From: an uncultured bacterium
GTDB taxonomy: Bacteria > Muiribacteriota > Ozemobacteria > Ozemobacterales > Ozemobacteraceae
Length of the DNA: 64,000 bases
Assembly: GCA_937949615.1 (NCBI GenBank)
Contig: CALEDQ010000028.1
Location: forward strand, 218,041 to 282,040
Direction: 5' to 3'
Part shown: one piece after another, positions 44,095 to 55,243 of the stretch
Position numbering within the stretch: the first letter of the stretch is position 1
Layout: each line of letters starts with the position of its first letter
Notes under the pieces: generated by a model
The model's database searches: none
What the model was told of the DNA's origin: nothing
Seen by the model: only the letters and a program-made list of their open reading frames with translations
Made by a program: the position numbers and the translations under genes

Positions 44095-44766
44095 ATGCTG
44101 ATTTCAGTATTCAATGCTGTTCTGATCGCTCTGGTCACCTGGCTTGCCTACCGCTATTTCGAACTGCGCGAGCGCACCAGTCCGACCGAAGAGCGCTATT
44201 CCCAGTTCGTTTCAGGCGTTGCTTCGATCGTCGACCGCCTTGAAGGTTATGACGCCGCTCATTCACTCGAAGTCGCTCAGACTGCCGAAAAAATCGCCAT
44301 GGCCGACGGTTTCGAAGGCGAACAGCTGCAGGCTCTCAAAGCTGCCGCGATGCTGCACGATGTCGGCGAAACTCTGCTGCCGCGCGAAATTCTGCGCACC
44401 GCCGACCGTCTCAACGATGAACAGACGTACCTGATGCGCACGCACCCGCTGCTCGGCGAACTGCACCTGAAAAGCCGCATGCAGGCCCCCGACGAAGTGC
44501 CCGCCATTATCCGCTGGCATCACGAGCGCTGGGATGGTCTTGGTTACCCCGACAATCTCAAGGGCGAAGAGATTCCGAAAGCCGCTCGCATTCTTGCCAT
44601 CGCTGACGCAATCTCGGCAATGCGCCATTCAAGATCATATCGTCCGAAGCAGTATAAGAGCCAGAAAGATATCGATGCCGAAATCGAGCGTCAGGCCGGT
44701 CTGCAGTTTGACCCGGAACTTGCCGCGCTCTGGCTGAAGCTTTCGCCGGCCGCCGGGAACAACTGA
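44095..44766 (+). CDS. Membrane-anchored HD-GYP phosphodiesterase
   Basis: 223 residues. One N-terminal membrane span (~3-20). HD domain with H..EVAQ, AAMLHDVGE (HD pair near residue 90) and the GYP-type segment HHERWDGLGYP (~142-152) followed by AARILAIADAISAM. HD-GYP proteins degrade cyclic di-GMP (or related cyclic dinucleotides), so this links the envelope gene set to second-messenger signalling. Starts three bases after the barrel gene and precedes the unknown 312-aa gene by one base: tight operon. Confidence 0.9.
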   Translation: MLISVFNAVLIALVTWLAYRYFELRERTSPTEERYSQFVSGVASIVDRLEGYDAAHSLEVAQTAEKIAMADGFEGEQLQALKAAAMLHDVGETLLPREILRTADRLNDEQTYLMRTHPLLGELHLKSRMQAPDEVPAIIRWHHERWDGLGYPDNLKGEEIPKAARILAIADAISAMRHSRSYRPKQYKSQKDIDAEIERQAGLQFDPELAALWLKLSPAAGNN

Positions 44767-44767
44767 G

Positions 44768-45706
44768 ATGCTGCGCCTGCAATCATCATGGCTGCTTGAA
44801 GCAGTCGGGGAAATCGGCGGCGTCGACTCGATATTTTTTCCGTGTTTTCATCGCTTCTCGGCTCTGAGCTGGCTTAGCCGCAAAGAAATCACTCTGTATC
44901 TCAACTCGCCAATCGACAGTCAGGCAATGCTGGCGCGGGCATGGTTGACCAGTCGTGATGGCGGTTTCAGTGATAAAAATCTGTTGAAGTTCAATCAGGT
45001 GATTAAAAAGCCGCTCGAACTCGAAATGAATCCGTTCAAAACCTGGAAAGAGCGCCTGTTTACCAGTCAGCAGCTCGACTATCTGTTTTACTGGCGCGAG
45101 GCCGCCTATGAAATCGATGACGAGAAACAACGTGAAATTTTCTGGGCCGCCGTTTATCAGATCCTCTCTTACTGGCTCACCAGCAAGGGCTTTGTGGGCC
45201 GTCAGACGCTGGAACCCGATCAGATAATGGCTTTTTGCCTCGAACAGCACCGCAGTTTCGTCAAGGGGCGAACCGGCCGCATCGAAATTTCGAATATCGC
45301 TCTCGATGAACTGGCAGTCGATCGCAACCCGCTGGTCGCTTTTCCGCTGTTGTTCGACGATGAAGAAACTCATGAGACCGAACTGCAGACCGTCTTCCAT
45401 GCCTGGTTCCACGGCCATGCCGATCTGGAGCAGGCGCGCCGCGACATAAAGAACTGCCTGCGCCGCTATCTTATCTCATTTGAAAAGACTCCCGATTACT
45501 CGACTTTCGTGCGCCTGGCTGCCAATGCCGATATGGCGGTTCTCTGCTGGTCAGGCCGCGACCTGCCGCCAAAACTCTACGAACAGGAAATCGTCGAGCC
45601 GATGCGCAGCGCCTTTTCGTCGCGCTACGGCCGCTCACGCCTGTTTTTCAAAGCCGTCGACCGCTCGATCGACGCCTACGACTACCTGCTCGTTTTTCAC
45701 AGCTGA
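44768..45706 (+). CDS. Unknown 312-aa protein
   Basis: ATG one base after the HD-GYP stop. No signal peptide or membrane span. Mixed alpha/beta composition rich in aromatic residues (IFFPCFHRFSALSWL, YLFYWREAAYEI, FHAWFHGHADLEQ). I recognise no family or catalytic motif. The C-terminal third ends in YDYLLVFHS. The operon position next to an HD-GYP enzyme suggests a role in the same pathway, but no function can be stated. Confidence 0.75.
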   Translation: MLRLQSSWLLEAVGEIGGVDSIFFPCFHRFSALSWLSRKEITLYLNSPIDSQAMLARAWLTSRDGGFSDKNLLKFNQVIKKPLELEMNPFKTWKERLFTSQQLDYLFYWREAAYEIDDEKQREIFWAAVYQILSYWLTSKGFVGRQTLEPDQIMAFCLEQHRSFVKGRTGRIEISNIALDELAVDRNPLVAFPLLFDDEETHETELQTVFHAWFHGHADLEQARRDIKNCLRRYLISFEKTPDYSTFVRLAANADMAVLCWSGRDLPPKLYEQEIVEPMRSAFSSRYGRSRLFFKAVDRSIDAYDYLLVFHS

Positions 45707-45738
45707 ACCTTAGAAGAGTGTTTTTGGGGGCAAAAATA

Positions 45739-45769
45739 AGCTTTTAAGATAAAAAAAAAGCTGTTTTTT
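45739..45769 (+). terminator. Weak AT-rich terminator candidate
   Basis: AGCTTTT (45739-45745) pairs with AAAAGCT (45756-45762), followed by GTTTTTT. It sits 32 bp after the unknown gene. The stem is short and AT-rich. Confidence 0.45.
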
Positions 45770-45839
45770 GGCAGTGTTTTTCTTTGTTGATCATATTTTT
45801 CGCTGGTCCGACCCGCGGGTTTATTTGGGGGCGGGGATG

Positions 45840-45848
45840 TGTTACAAT
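45840..45848 (+). promoter_or_regulatory. Extended -10 promoter just before an ATG
   Basis: TACAAT at 45843-45848, preceded by TGT, giving an extended -10 element. The start of transcription would fall near 45855, four bases before ATG 45859; no ribosome site lies between. Confidence 0.5.
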
Positions 45849-45858
45849 ACCTGCCACT

Positions 45859-47022
45859 ATGCACAGAAAGATTTATTTTGTTCTGGTAATTCTTTTTGCC
45901 TGCTTCTGCCCGGAATCGCTTCTGGCGCAGGCCGGCGGGCCGGTTTTCTTCATGGGTGAAGACGTGCTGCACCCTTCTGGTTTCGTGCTGACCGTCAACG
46001 AATACGTCAGGCGCCCGTTTCAGTCCGGGCTCGGCGGTCAGGCCCGTCAGGATGAAGTTTATATCAATCTGACGATGGTCAATACCGGTGTCAAAACCTT
46101 TTCGATCGATCCGCTGAAAGACTTCGAACTCGAACTGCATAACACTTTTCCGGCGGTCATCGACCAGGAAGGTCGAGCTGCAAAGACTTCGTTCAATGTT
46201 TTTCCGAGCACTCAGTCGCGCATCGACCTTTATTTCAAGGTCGACAGCGAACAAAAGGGCGCGCCGGTGCTTAAATTCAAACTTGAAGACTCAACCGTCG
46301 GTGTCGTCTGTGACGCTGAACTCGAAAAGCTTCTCAAAAAAGCCGAGGACGGCCCGTTGCCGACCGAAGAGGCCATCAGAATCGGTCAGGCGCTGATCAA
46401 CGCCGGTCGCTTTTCTGAGGCTGAAAAGATCGTTAAACCGGCGCTCGAGCGCGACCCGGCCAATACACAGCTGCTGCTGCAGATGGCCAGCGTCGAAGAT
46501 GCCAGCTACAACCGCGAAAATGTCGGTTTTTATCTGCAGCAGATCAACCCCGCAAACATCAGCAGCCAGCAGGAAGCCTTTGCCGTCGGCAGAATGGCTG
46601 TCAGCCTCGGCTTTTACCCGCTGGCGATTGCCGTGCTCGAACCCTTCGCCAGCACTGGCCGGCTTGAAGATCAGCAGAAGCTGCTGTTGGCGCGCGCCTA
46701 TTATTATGAGAACCGCCTCACCGAGAGTGAGCAGCTGCTGACGCCGCTGCTGGCCGCCGGCACTTCTGAACATACCGCCTTTTTCACGATGGGCAATCTT
46801 TATGACAAGAAAAACGAACTCGATAAAGCCATCGAATACTGGGAAAAAGCGGTCGAAATCGAACCGAATTACGCCGAAGCACAATATAATCTCGGTGTCG
46901 GCTATTTCAAACTGAAAAAACTTGATAAGGCCCGTGAGTGCTGGGAAAGGGTGCGCCTGCTGCGCCCCGATTCCGAAACGCTGCTGGCCGCCGAAGAGGC
47001 GCTCAAGGCAACCGAATACTGA
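45859..47022 (+). CDS. Secreted protein with Ig-like N-domain and TPR repeats
   Basis: 387 residues from ATG 45859, which begins a proper signal peptide (HRKIYFVLVILFACFCPESLLAQA). The frame opens at 45784, but those codons lie upstream of the likely promoter. Residues ~30-140 form a beta-rich domain with a DUF4352-like pattern (VYINLTMVNTGVKTFSIDP). The rest is TPR-like, clearest in the last two repeats (TAFFTMGNLYDKKNELDKAIEYW and AEAQYNLGVGYFKL). A periplasmic or outer-membrane-associated assembly factor is likely. Confidence 0.75.
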   Translation: MHRKIYFVLVILFACFCPESLLAQAGGPVFFMGEDVLHPSGFVLTVNEYVRRPFQSGLGGQARQDEVYINLTMVNTGVKTFSIDPLKDFELELHNTFPAVIDQEGRAAKTSFNVFPSTQSRIDLYFKVDSEQKGAPVLKFKLEDSTVGVVCDAELEKLLKKAEDGPLPTEEAIRIGQALINAGRFSEAEKIVKPALERDPANTQLLLQMASVEDASYNRENVGFYLQQINPANISSQQEAFAVGRMAVSLGFYPLAIAVLEPFASTGRLEDQQKLLLARAYYYENRLTESEQLLTPLLAAGTSEHTAFFTMGNLYDKKNELDKAIEYWEKAVEIEPNYAEAQYNLGVGYFKLKKLDKARECWERVRLLRPDSETLLAAEEALKATEY

Positions 47023-47084
47023 TGAGCCCACGTGGCTCTGAATGCTGATAAAACAGAATTTTAGCTGCACAACAGGAGAAAACA

Positions 47085-48068
47085 ATGGCAAAGAAAAGAC
47101 TGGTAAGTGGAATGAGAACCACCGGTTCTCTGCATCTGGGGCATCTCGAAGGCACTCTCAAAAACTGGGTCGCCCTCCAGGAAAAATATGAATGTTTCTT
47201 CTTTGCCGCTGTCTGGCACGCTTTTACTGACCGCCTCAAAATCGACAATCTGCCCGAAGTCATCGATGAAATGATCGTCGACTGGCTCAGCGTCGGTATC
47301 GACCCCGAAAAATCAGTGATCATGCGCCAGTCTTCGATGCTGGAACATGCTGAACTGGCCGTGATTCTCAGCAATATGACGCCACTCGGCTGGCTCGAAC
47401 GCTGCCCGACTTTCAAAGACGATGTGCGCGACGACGAAGCCCGCTCGACCGTTTCACTCGGCAAACTGATGTACCCGGTGCTGATGACCGCTGACATCGC
47501 CTGCTACAATGCTGAAGTTGTTCCGGTCGGCCGCGATCAGCTGCCGCATCTTGAACTCAGCCGCGAAATCATCAGACGTTTCAACGGCAACTATGGCGAC
47601 ATTCTCAAAGAGCCGGAAGCGATTCTGTCGTCAGTGCCGATGCTGCTCGGTATCGACAAGCGCAAAATGAGCAAATCCTACAACAACAGCATCGAACTGC
47701 GCGAAACTCCCGCCAGCCTCAAAGACAAAATTCAGCAGATGATCACCGACCCGCAGCGCGTGCGCCGCAACGACCCAGGTAACCCAGAAGTCTGCACCGT
47801 TTACGCCTATCACAAGATTTATACGCCCGACCGCCTTGAAGAAATCGGTGCCGGTTGTCGCAGCGCCGGGATCGGCTGCCGCGACTGCAAGAACATTCTG
47901 TTCGAACGCATCAACGCGATGCTTGAACCGATCCGCCAGCGCCGCGAAGAAATCAAGGCCCGCCCGGGTTACATCGCTGACGTTCTCGCCGCCGGCGAAA
48001 CACGCGCGCACGAAGTGGCCGGCGAAACCATGCACTCAGTAAGAAAGGCTATGGGTTTCCTTTATTAA
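47085..48068 (+). CDS. trpS: Tryptophanyl-tRNA synthetase
   Basis: 327 residues, normal for bacterial TrpRS. HIGH-type motif LHLGHLEG (~16-23), KMSKS motif KRKMSKSYNN (~192-201), and GRDQLPHLELSREI of the Trp-binding core. Class I synthetase that charges tRNA-Trp. Start supported by AGGAG. First gene of a compact operon: its stop overlaps the scpA start (TAATG). Confidence 0.95.
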   Translation: MAKKRLVSGMRTTGSLHLGHLEGTLKNWVALQEKYECFFFAAVWHAFTDRLKIDNLPEVIDEMIVDWLSVGIDPEKSVIMRQSSMLEHAELAVILSNMTPLGWLERCPTFKDDVRDDEARSTVSLGKLMYPVLMTADIACYNAEVVPVGRDQLPHLELSREIIRRFNGNYGDILKEPEAILSSVPMLLGIDKRKMSKSYNNSIELRETPASLKDKIQQMITDPQRVRRNDPGNPEVCTVYAYHKIYTPDRLEEIGAGCRSAGIGCRDCKNILFERINAMLEPIRQRREEIKARPGYIADVLAAGETRAHEVAGETMHSVRKAMGFLY

Positions 48069-48928
48069 TGAGCGCCTACCAGGTAAAACTTCCGGTCTTT
48101 GAAGGCCCGTTCGATCTGCTCTATCACCTGATTGAAGAGCAGAAGATCAATATTTACGATATTCCGATCGCGCACATCGCCGGTCAGTATCTCGAATATC
48201 TGCAGATGATGGAAATCCTCGACATGGAAGTCGCTTCCGGCTTTCTCATCATGGCTGCCACGCTTCTCGAAATCAAATCGAAGATGCTGCTGCCGAAAGA
48301 AAAGCCCGAAGAGATGATGTCTGGCGACGAAGACATCGACGAGAGCATGTATGAAGAAGATGCCCGCGCCGGCCTCGTGGAAAAACTGCTCGAATACCGG
48401 CGTTTCAAACTCGTCGCATTGCAGCTGCGCGAGATGGAACGCAGCGCCTCGCGCATCTTTACCAGATCTTCAGACCTTGAACGCGGCCCAGAAGAGATTC
48501 TCGAAATCAATATCGGGCCGATCGAGCTGCTGAATATCTTTCATGCGCTCGTCAGACGCCGCCTCAGTCCGCCAATTCACCGGGTAGTTCTTGAAAAAAT
48601 CGGTATTCTCGACCGTATCAATGAAATCCGCGACCTGCTCAAGAAGTTCAAGGGCGAAGTCACCTTCGGCAAGCTGCTGAAAAAGGGTGCCACCCGCTAC
48701 GAAACGGTGCTGTCGTTCATGGCCATTCTCGAAATGGCACGCTCCGGTGAACTTGCTTTCGCCCAGAAAGCCAACTTCGAACCTATCGTTCTGCGGCAGG
48801 GCAAAAACGGGCGCCCGGCGCCCGAAGCCGAACTGCCTGCCGACCCCGAAAAGCCCGAAGAATTTGCCAACGCCGACGAAATGCTTTCTGAAGAAGAGAA
48901 CCTGAACGTCGCTGAAACTCAGGAGTGA
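48068..48928 (+). CDS. scpA: Segregation and condensation protein A
   Basis: 286 residues. Kleisin subunit of the SMC-ScpAB complex, which compacts chromosomes. N-terminal signature FEGPFDLLYHLIEEQKINIYDIPIAHI (here split: FEGPFDLLYHL, then INIYDIPIA), a middle VEKLLEYRRFK, and the C-terminal winged-helix RYETVLSFMAILEMARSG. An acidic Pro/Glu-rich tail of ~40 residues follows. Coupled to trpS by one-base overlap. Confidence 0.95.
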   Translation: MSAYQVKLPVFEGPFDLLYHLIEEQKINIYDIPIAHIAGQYLEYLQMMEILDMEVASGFLIMAATLLEIKSKMLLPKEKPEEMMSGDEDIDESMYEEDARAGLVEKLLEYRRFKLVALQLREMERSASRIFTRSSDLERGPEEILEINIGPIELLNIFHALVRRRLSPPIHRVVLEKIGILDRINEIRDLLKKFKGEVTFGKLLKKGATRYETVLSFMAILEMARSGELAFAQKANFEPIVLRQGKNGRPAPEAELPADPEKPEEFANADEMLSEEENLNVAETQE

Positions 48929-48930
48929 CC

Positions 48931-49680
48931 ATGGAAAACACTGAAAACAACATAAATCAGACAACCGAAGAAATAGTCGAAAACCATGAGCAGCAGCCGG
49001 TTGCCGAACCGCGTGAAGAGGCAAGTTTCGAACTGCTCTGTGCGGCTCTCGACGGTCTGCTTCTCGTTCAGAACAAGCCGATCAGTATCGAAAAACTCGC
49101 CGCCGTTCTGTCGATTTCACCTGAAAGGGTGACCGAAGTCGTGCAGGCACGCAAAAAGGCTTACGATGAAGACGAAAACAGCGGTCTGCAGATCGCCATT
49201 CTCGAAAACGGGGTGCAGCTGGCAACCAAGGCGCGCATCTCACAGTTCATTCAACGGCTCGACGGCCAGAAGCTCGTTTCCCTGTCGCTGCCAGCGCTCG
49301 AAACTCTGTCGGTGATCGCTTTCAAACAGCCGATCACCAGAGCCGAAGTCGATGCTATCCGCGGCGTCAGCTGCGATGGCGTCATTTCGAACCTGCTCGA
49401 AAAGAAACTGATCTATGTTTCGGGTGAAAAACAGGTTCTTGGCAGACCACGTCTCTATTCAACCACCCAGGATTTTCTCTATTATTTCGGCATGAAGAGT
49501 CTTAAAGAACTGCCGGTTCCGTCGGTCGATATTCCTGATCAACTGACGCCCGAGGGCCAGAAGGAAGAGGCGGTCAGAGATCAGCGTGCCAGTGAAAAAG
49601 AATTCAACGATAGTCAGGGACTTATGCCGATAGAAGATACTAGCGCTGATTCTGTTCCAACTCAGACCCCGGAGAACTAG
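48931..49680 (+). CDS. scpB: Segregation and condensation protein B
   Basis: 249 residues from ATG 48931, five bases after AGGAG; a GTG at 48925 sits on the ribosome site and is unlikely. Two winged-helix domains typical of ScpB (~30-100 and ~110-190; ALETLSVIAFKQPITRAEVDAIRG and VLGRPRLYSTTQDFLYYFG). Polar low-complexity N- and C-terminal extensions. Partner of ScpA in the SMC complex. Overlaps the last bases of scpA through its leader only. Confidence 0.95.
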   Translation: MENTENNINQTTEEIVENHEQQPVAEPREEASFELLCAALDGLLLVQNKPISIEKLAAVLSISPERVTEVVQARKKAYDEDENSGLQIAILENGVQLATKARISQFIQRLDGQKLVSLSLPALETLSVIAFKQPITRAEVDAIRGVSCDGVISNLLEKKLIYVSGEKQVLGRPRLYSTTQDFLYYFGMKSLKELPVPSVDIPDQLTPEGQKEEAVRDQRASEKEFNDSQGLMPIEDTSADSVPTQTPEN

Positions 49681-49681
49681 T

Positions 49682-50995
49682 TTGCAAGCTTCGCCCTATC
49701 TTAAGCTGACCCTGAACAACGGCGTCGAAATAATTGCCGAACGATTCGATACCGTGCAGAGCGTTTCCATCGGCATGTTCCTGAAAAGCGGTGTGCTTTA
49801 CGAGACCCCCGAAATGATGGGGGTTTCGCATTTTATCGAGCACATGATGTTCAAAGGCACGAAGAAGCGTTCGCCGCGCATGATTGCCAGCGAATTCGAC
49901 CGCATTGGCGGTTATCTCAATGCCTTTACCGCCAAGGACTACTGCTGCTACTACGCCAGAGTCGTGAAAGACAAGCTCGACGTCGCCGTCGACGTGCTTT
50001 CCGACATGGTGATCAATTCGCAGTTCGACCCCGAAGAGCTCGAACGCGAGCGTCGCGTCATTCTTGAAGAAATCAAGATGTACGAGGACTCGCCCGACGA
50101 GATCATTCACGAGCTGCTCGGGCAGAACCTCTGGAAGCACTCGCGACTCGGCAACCCGATTCTCGGCACTGCCGAAACGGTTGCGGGCATGAAACGCGAC
50201 CAGATTTACGATGTTTTCAACCGCCAGTATGTGACCGGCAATCTGCTCGTCTGTGTTGCCGGCAACTTCGACTGGGATGAACTGCAGAAGCTGCTCGAAA
50301 AGAAGCTCAAGACTCTGCGTTCCGGCGAATTCAAGCCGCGCGAGTCGGCGGTCAAACCGTCGGTGGCTTCGACTATCTATCAGAAAGATATCGAACAGGT
50401 TCATCTGACTCTCGGCACCGAAGGCGTTTCATTTTCAGACTCGCGCCGTTTCGCGATCACTATTTTGAACGCCGCTTTTGGCGGTGGCATGAGCAGCCGT
50501 CTGTTCCAGGAAATCCGCGAAAAGCGCGGTCTGGCCTATACGGTTTATTCGTATCACACATCTTACAAAAAAACCGGCCTGTTCGGCGTTTACGCCGGCA
50601 CATCGATGGAGCATCTGCAGAAGGTGCTCGAACTCTTTCATAACGAGGTCGAAAAGATCGCTGCGAAGGGTTTGACGAAGAAAGAGCTCGAAGATACCCG
50701 TGAGCAGCTGAAGGGTAATCTGCTGATCGCCCTCGAAAGCACGACCAATCGCATGAATCGTCTGTCTACCGGCTTTTTGTATAATGTCGAGCCGCAGCTG
50801 CCCGAAAACACGCTGGCTCCTTATCTTCGCGTAACGCTCGAAGATGTCAGGGAAGTGGCGCGTGCGATGCTCGATGAGAAAAAGATGGCGATTACCATGA
50901 TTGCTCCGTCCGGCGAAGCGGCCAAGACACTTGCCGCCAGCCCGTTTTCTGACCGGCAGGTAACGGTTCTAAACCCTGCCCGTGGCCAGGAATAG
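49682..50995 (+). CDS. M16 family zinc peptidase (processing-peptidase-like)
   Basis: 437 residues from TTG 49682; GGAG at 49671-49674 with 7-nt spacing supports the TTG, which lies one base after the scpB stop. Active site HFIEH at 50-54 is intact, with the third ligand Glu in RRVILEEIKMYEDSP (~124-131). Second M16 domain from ~185, including SSRLFQEIREKRGLAY. No signal peptide, so cytoplasmic. Unlike the tandem M16 protein at 11 kb, this one looks catalytically competent. It sits in the trpS-scpAB operon. Confidence 0.93.
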   Translation: MQASPYLKLTLNNGVEIIAERFDTVQSVSIGMFLKSGVLYETPEMMGVSHFIEHMMFKGTKKRSPRMIASEFDRIGGYLNAFTAKDYCCYYARVVKDKLDVAVDVLSDMVINSQFDPEELERERRVILEEIKMYEDSPDEIIHELLGQNLWKHSRLGNPILGTAETVAGMKRDQIYDVFNRQYVTGNLLVCVAGNFDWDELQKLLEKKLKTLRSGEFKPRESAVKPSVASTIYQKDIEQVHLTLGTEGVSFSDSRRFAITILNAAFGGGMSSRLFQEIREKRGLAYTVYSYHTSYKKTGLFGVYAGTSMEHLQKVLELFHNEVEKIAAKGLTKKELEDTREQLKGNLLIALESTTNRMNRLSTGFLYNVEPQLPENTLAPYLRVTLEDVREVARAMLDEKKMAITMIAPSGEAAKTLAASPFSDRQVTVLNPARGQE

Positions 50996-51046
50996 AGAGA
51001 TTTTGATCTGTTGATTCAGCTCGATCAGGCTGAAAAGGAGAAGAGA

Positions 51047-52120
51047 ATGAAACACAAACAACGTCTGGCAGCTTTACGTGAAATGTTTACCGAAAATTAC
51101 AACGGTATGCTGATCACCAATTTGAACAATGTTCGCTATCTCTGCGGCTATTCGGGCTCATGCGGCACTCTGCTGATTACGAAGAAGCACGCAGTTTTCT
51201 TTACCGATTTTCGTTATCAGGAACAGAGCGCCAGAGAGATCGGCGATGCTGCTGAAATCGTCATTTTCAAGAACAACCAGATCGAGATGATGCAGAAATA
51301 CCTGAAAAAGCTGCGTGTTAAAGCGCTCGGCGTCGAAAAGTCGCTGAATCTCAGGCAGTTTTTGCTGTTTTCTGAAGAATTTAAAATGGATCTCTACCCG
51401 ACCGAAGGCCTGGTAGAGCGTCTGCGCCAGATCAAGGATGCCGACGAACTCAAATCGCTGAAGACGGCATTTTCGATTGCCGATGCCTCGTTTGCTGAGC
51501 TGATGAAGATTATCAAACCTGGCATGACCGAAAACGAAGTGGCGGCGCACCTCGAATTTTTCATGAAAATGAAAGGCTCTGATGCTCCGAGTTTCTCGAC
51601 GATCATCGCTTCGGGGCCGAATTCGGCCTGCCCGCATCATCACCCCTGCGACCGCAAGCTCAAGAAGAACGAAATGGTCAAGATCGATTTTGGCGCCGTC
51701 TGTGATGGCTACCATTCAGATATGACCCGCACGATCTTTCTCGGCAAGGCGACCGCCAAATTCAAAAAAGTCTACGCCACTGTTCTTGAAGCGCAGACGA
51801 AGGCCATCAAAGCCCTCAAGGTCGGTGTCGTCTGTCGTGATATCGATGCGGTTGCCCGCAAGATCATCACCGATGCCGGCTACGGCGAAAATTTCGGCCA
51901 CGGTCTCGGCCATTCGCTCGGTCTCGACATTCACGAGGCGCCGTCACTGTCGCCGAAATGCGAAGACGAAATCAGCGCCGGCATGGCGTTTACCGTCGAG
52001 CCCGGTATTTATCTGCCCGAATGGGGCGGCATCAGAATCGAAGACGTCTTCGTCGTCAAAGAAAAGGGCCTGCAGCAGCTGACCAACACACCGAATTCCC
52101 TCCTCGAAATCAAGGTCTGA
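51047..52120 (+). CDS. M24 aminopeptidase (Xaa-Pro peptidase family)
   Basis: 357 residues from ATG 51047, with AAGGAGAAG just upstream. N-terminal creatinase-like domain (~1-125) and a pita-bread M24 domain with all dinuclear metal ligands: KIDFGAVCDGYHSDMTRTI (two Asp), HGLGHSLGLDIHE (His), TVEPGIYLPEWGGIRIED (two Glu). Removes N-terminal residues before proline from peptides. Last gene of the operon, followed by a terminator. Confidence 0.93.
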   Translation: MKHKQRLAALREMFTENYNGMLITNLNNVRYLCGYSGSCGTLLITKKHAVFFTDFRYQEQSAREIGDAAEIVIFKNNQIEMMQKYLKKLRVKALGVEKSLNLRQFLLFSEEFKMDLYPTEGLVERLRQIKDADELKSLKTAFSIADASFAELMKIIKPGMTENEVAAHLEFFMKMKGSDAPSFSTIIASGPNSACPHHHPCDRKLKKNEMVKIDFGAVCDGYHSDMTRTIFLGKATAKFKKVYATVLEAQTKAIKALKVGVVCRDIDAVARKIITDAGYGENFGHGLGHSLGLDIHEAPSLSPKCEDEISAGMAFTVEPGIYLPEWGGIRIEDVFVVKEKGLQQLTNTPNSLLEIKV

Positions 52121-52149
52121 TTCGGCTTTAGTTTCTCAAACCAATAAAG

Positions 52150-52184
52150 AACCCCTCCTGAAATTGCTCCGGGAGGGGTTTTGC
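52150..52184. terminator. Bidirectional terminator between M24 peptidase and katG
   Basis: Nine-bp stem AACCCCTCC (52150-52158) with GGAGGGGTT (52172-52180), followed by TT on the plus strand and by TTCTTTATT on the minus strand. Serves both convergent genes. Confidence 0.85.
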
Positions 52185-52202
52185 TTTGTCGGTAAGAGTG
52201 TC

Positions 52203-54416
<2,214 letters not shown>

Positions 54417-54682
54417 TGCGTTCTCCTTTTATGATCCAACTCTTGAAAACCTTATTGTGAATATCTGTTGAAAATACTGCAGCCGAAAGCCCGTGCCGAT
54501 TCCCTTGAGGTAAAGGGTGGGGGAGATGCTGTGATTCTCTCTGTGCGCGGGTCTGTTTTGTATTGAATAATCTGCGGTCGAGGCGTTAACGCATTAAATG
54601 TACAGCAAATTTACAGGCTTTTCAAGTTGGTAAAGTCTGGTAGCTGGTGCGCCTGGCAGGCTTGTTACTTCGTGAGTCTTCT

Positions 54683-55222
54683 TTAATCTGAATTCGAACA
54701 CAATTCAGCAAGCTTTCTTGCTGTGTTAACATTTCGAGTCGTCATTTTATTATAGGCATGATGATTCACTATTTTTGTTATCTGGCTTTTATTGTAATTT
54801 TCTTTTTTTATGTTCCATATGATTGCTTCATGGGCATAAATGATCTCCAGATACTGTCGCTTGATCGGCAATTCATCGATTAATTCCGGCCGGGCGACCT
54901 CTTTAAACAAATAAGCGATATAAGTCTGCTGGGTTTGATCATTATGCCATTCAGCCGGAATTGCGTTTTTAATCCTTATTATTTCGTCAGATGTTTTCAG
55001 TAAAGTCGGAATGAACTGGCCGAAGATCTCTTCAAGCGAAGATTCTATTTTTTGGGTTATATCATTTCGATTTTCACTGGCATCAAATATTGCATTTCCG
55101 GAATTCAAATAGGTTATGACATTTGTACAGCCAAGAGACTCTAAAAGAGCCTTCAGGCTCTTCATTGGCACCTGCACAGATTTTCCGACATTAATTCCGC
55201 GAAGCAATGCTGCATATCTCAT
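54683..55222 (-). CDS. DUF1697 family protein
   Basis: 179 residues. The N-terminal signature YAALLRGINVGK and ITYLNSGNAIF is that of DUF1697, a small cytoplasmic family of unknown function. The gene is visibly AT-richer than the core genes (many AAT/ATT/AAA codons), suggesting recent acquisition. It lies 21 bp after the DJ-1-like gene on the same strand. Confidence 0.88.
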   Translation of the reverse strand: MRYAALLRGINVGKSVQVPMKSLKALLESLGCTNVITYLNSGNAIFDASENRNDITQKIESSLEEIFGQFIPTLLKTSDEIIRIKNAIPAEWHNDQTQQTYIAYLFKEVARPELIDELPIKRQYLEIIYAHEAIIWNIKKENYNKSQITKIVNHHAYNKMTTRNVNTARKLAELCSNSD

Positions 55223-55243
55223 AAGTATCGTTCTACCGGAGGG

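Noticed and set aside
54417..54682. Possible Fur/PerR or OxyR site before katG
   Set aside because: Some AT-rich dyad-like sequence is present, but no match good enough to name a regulator.
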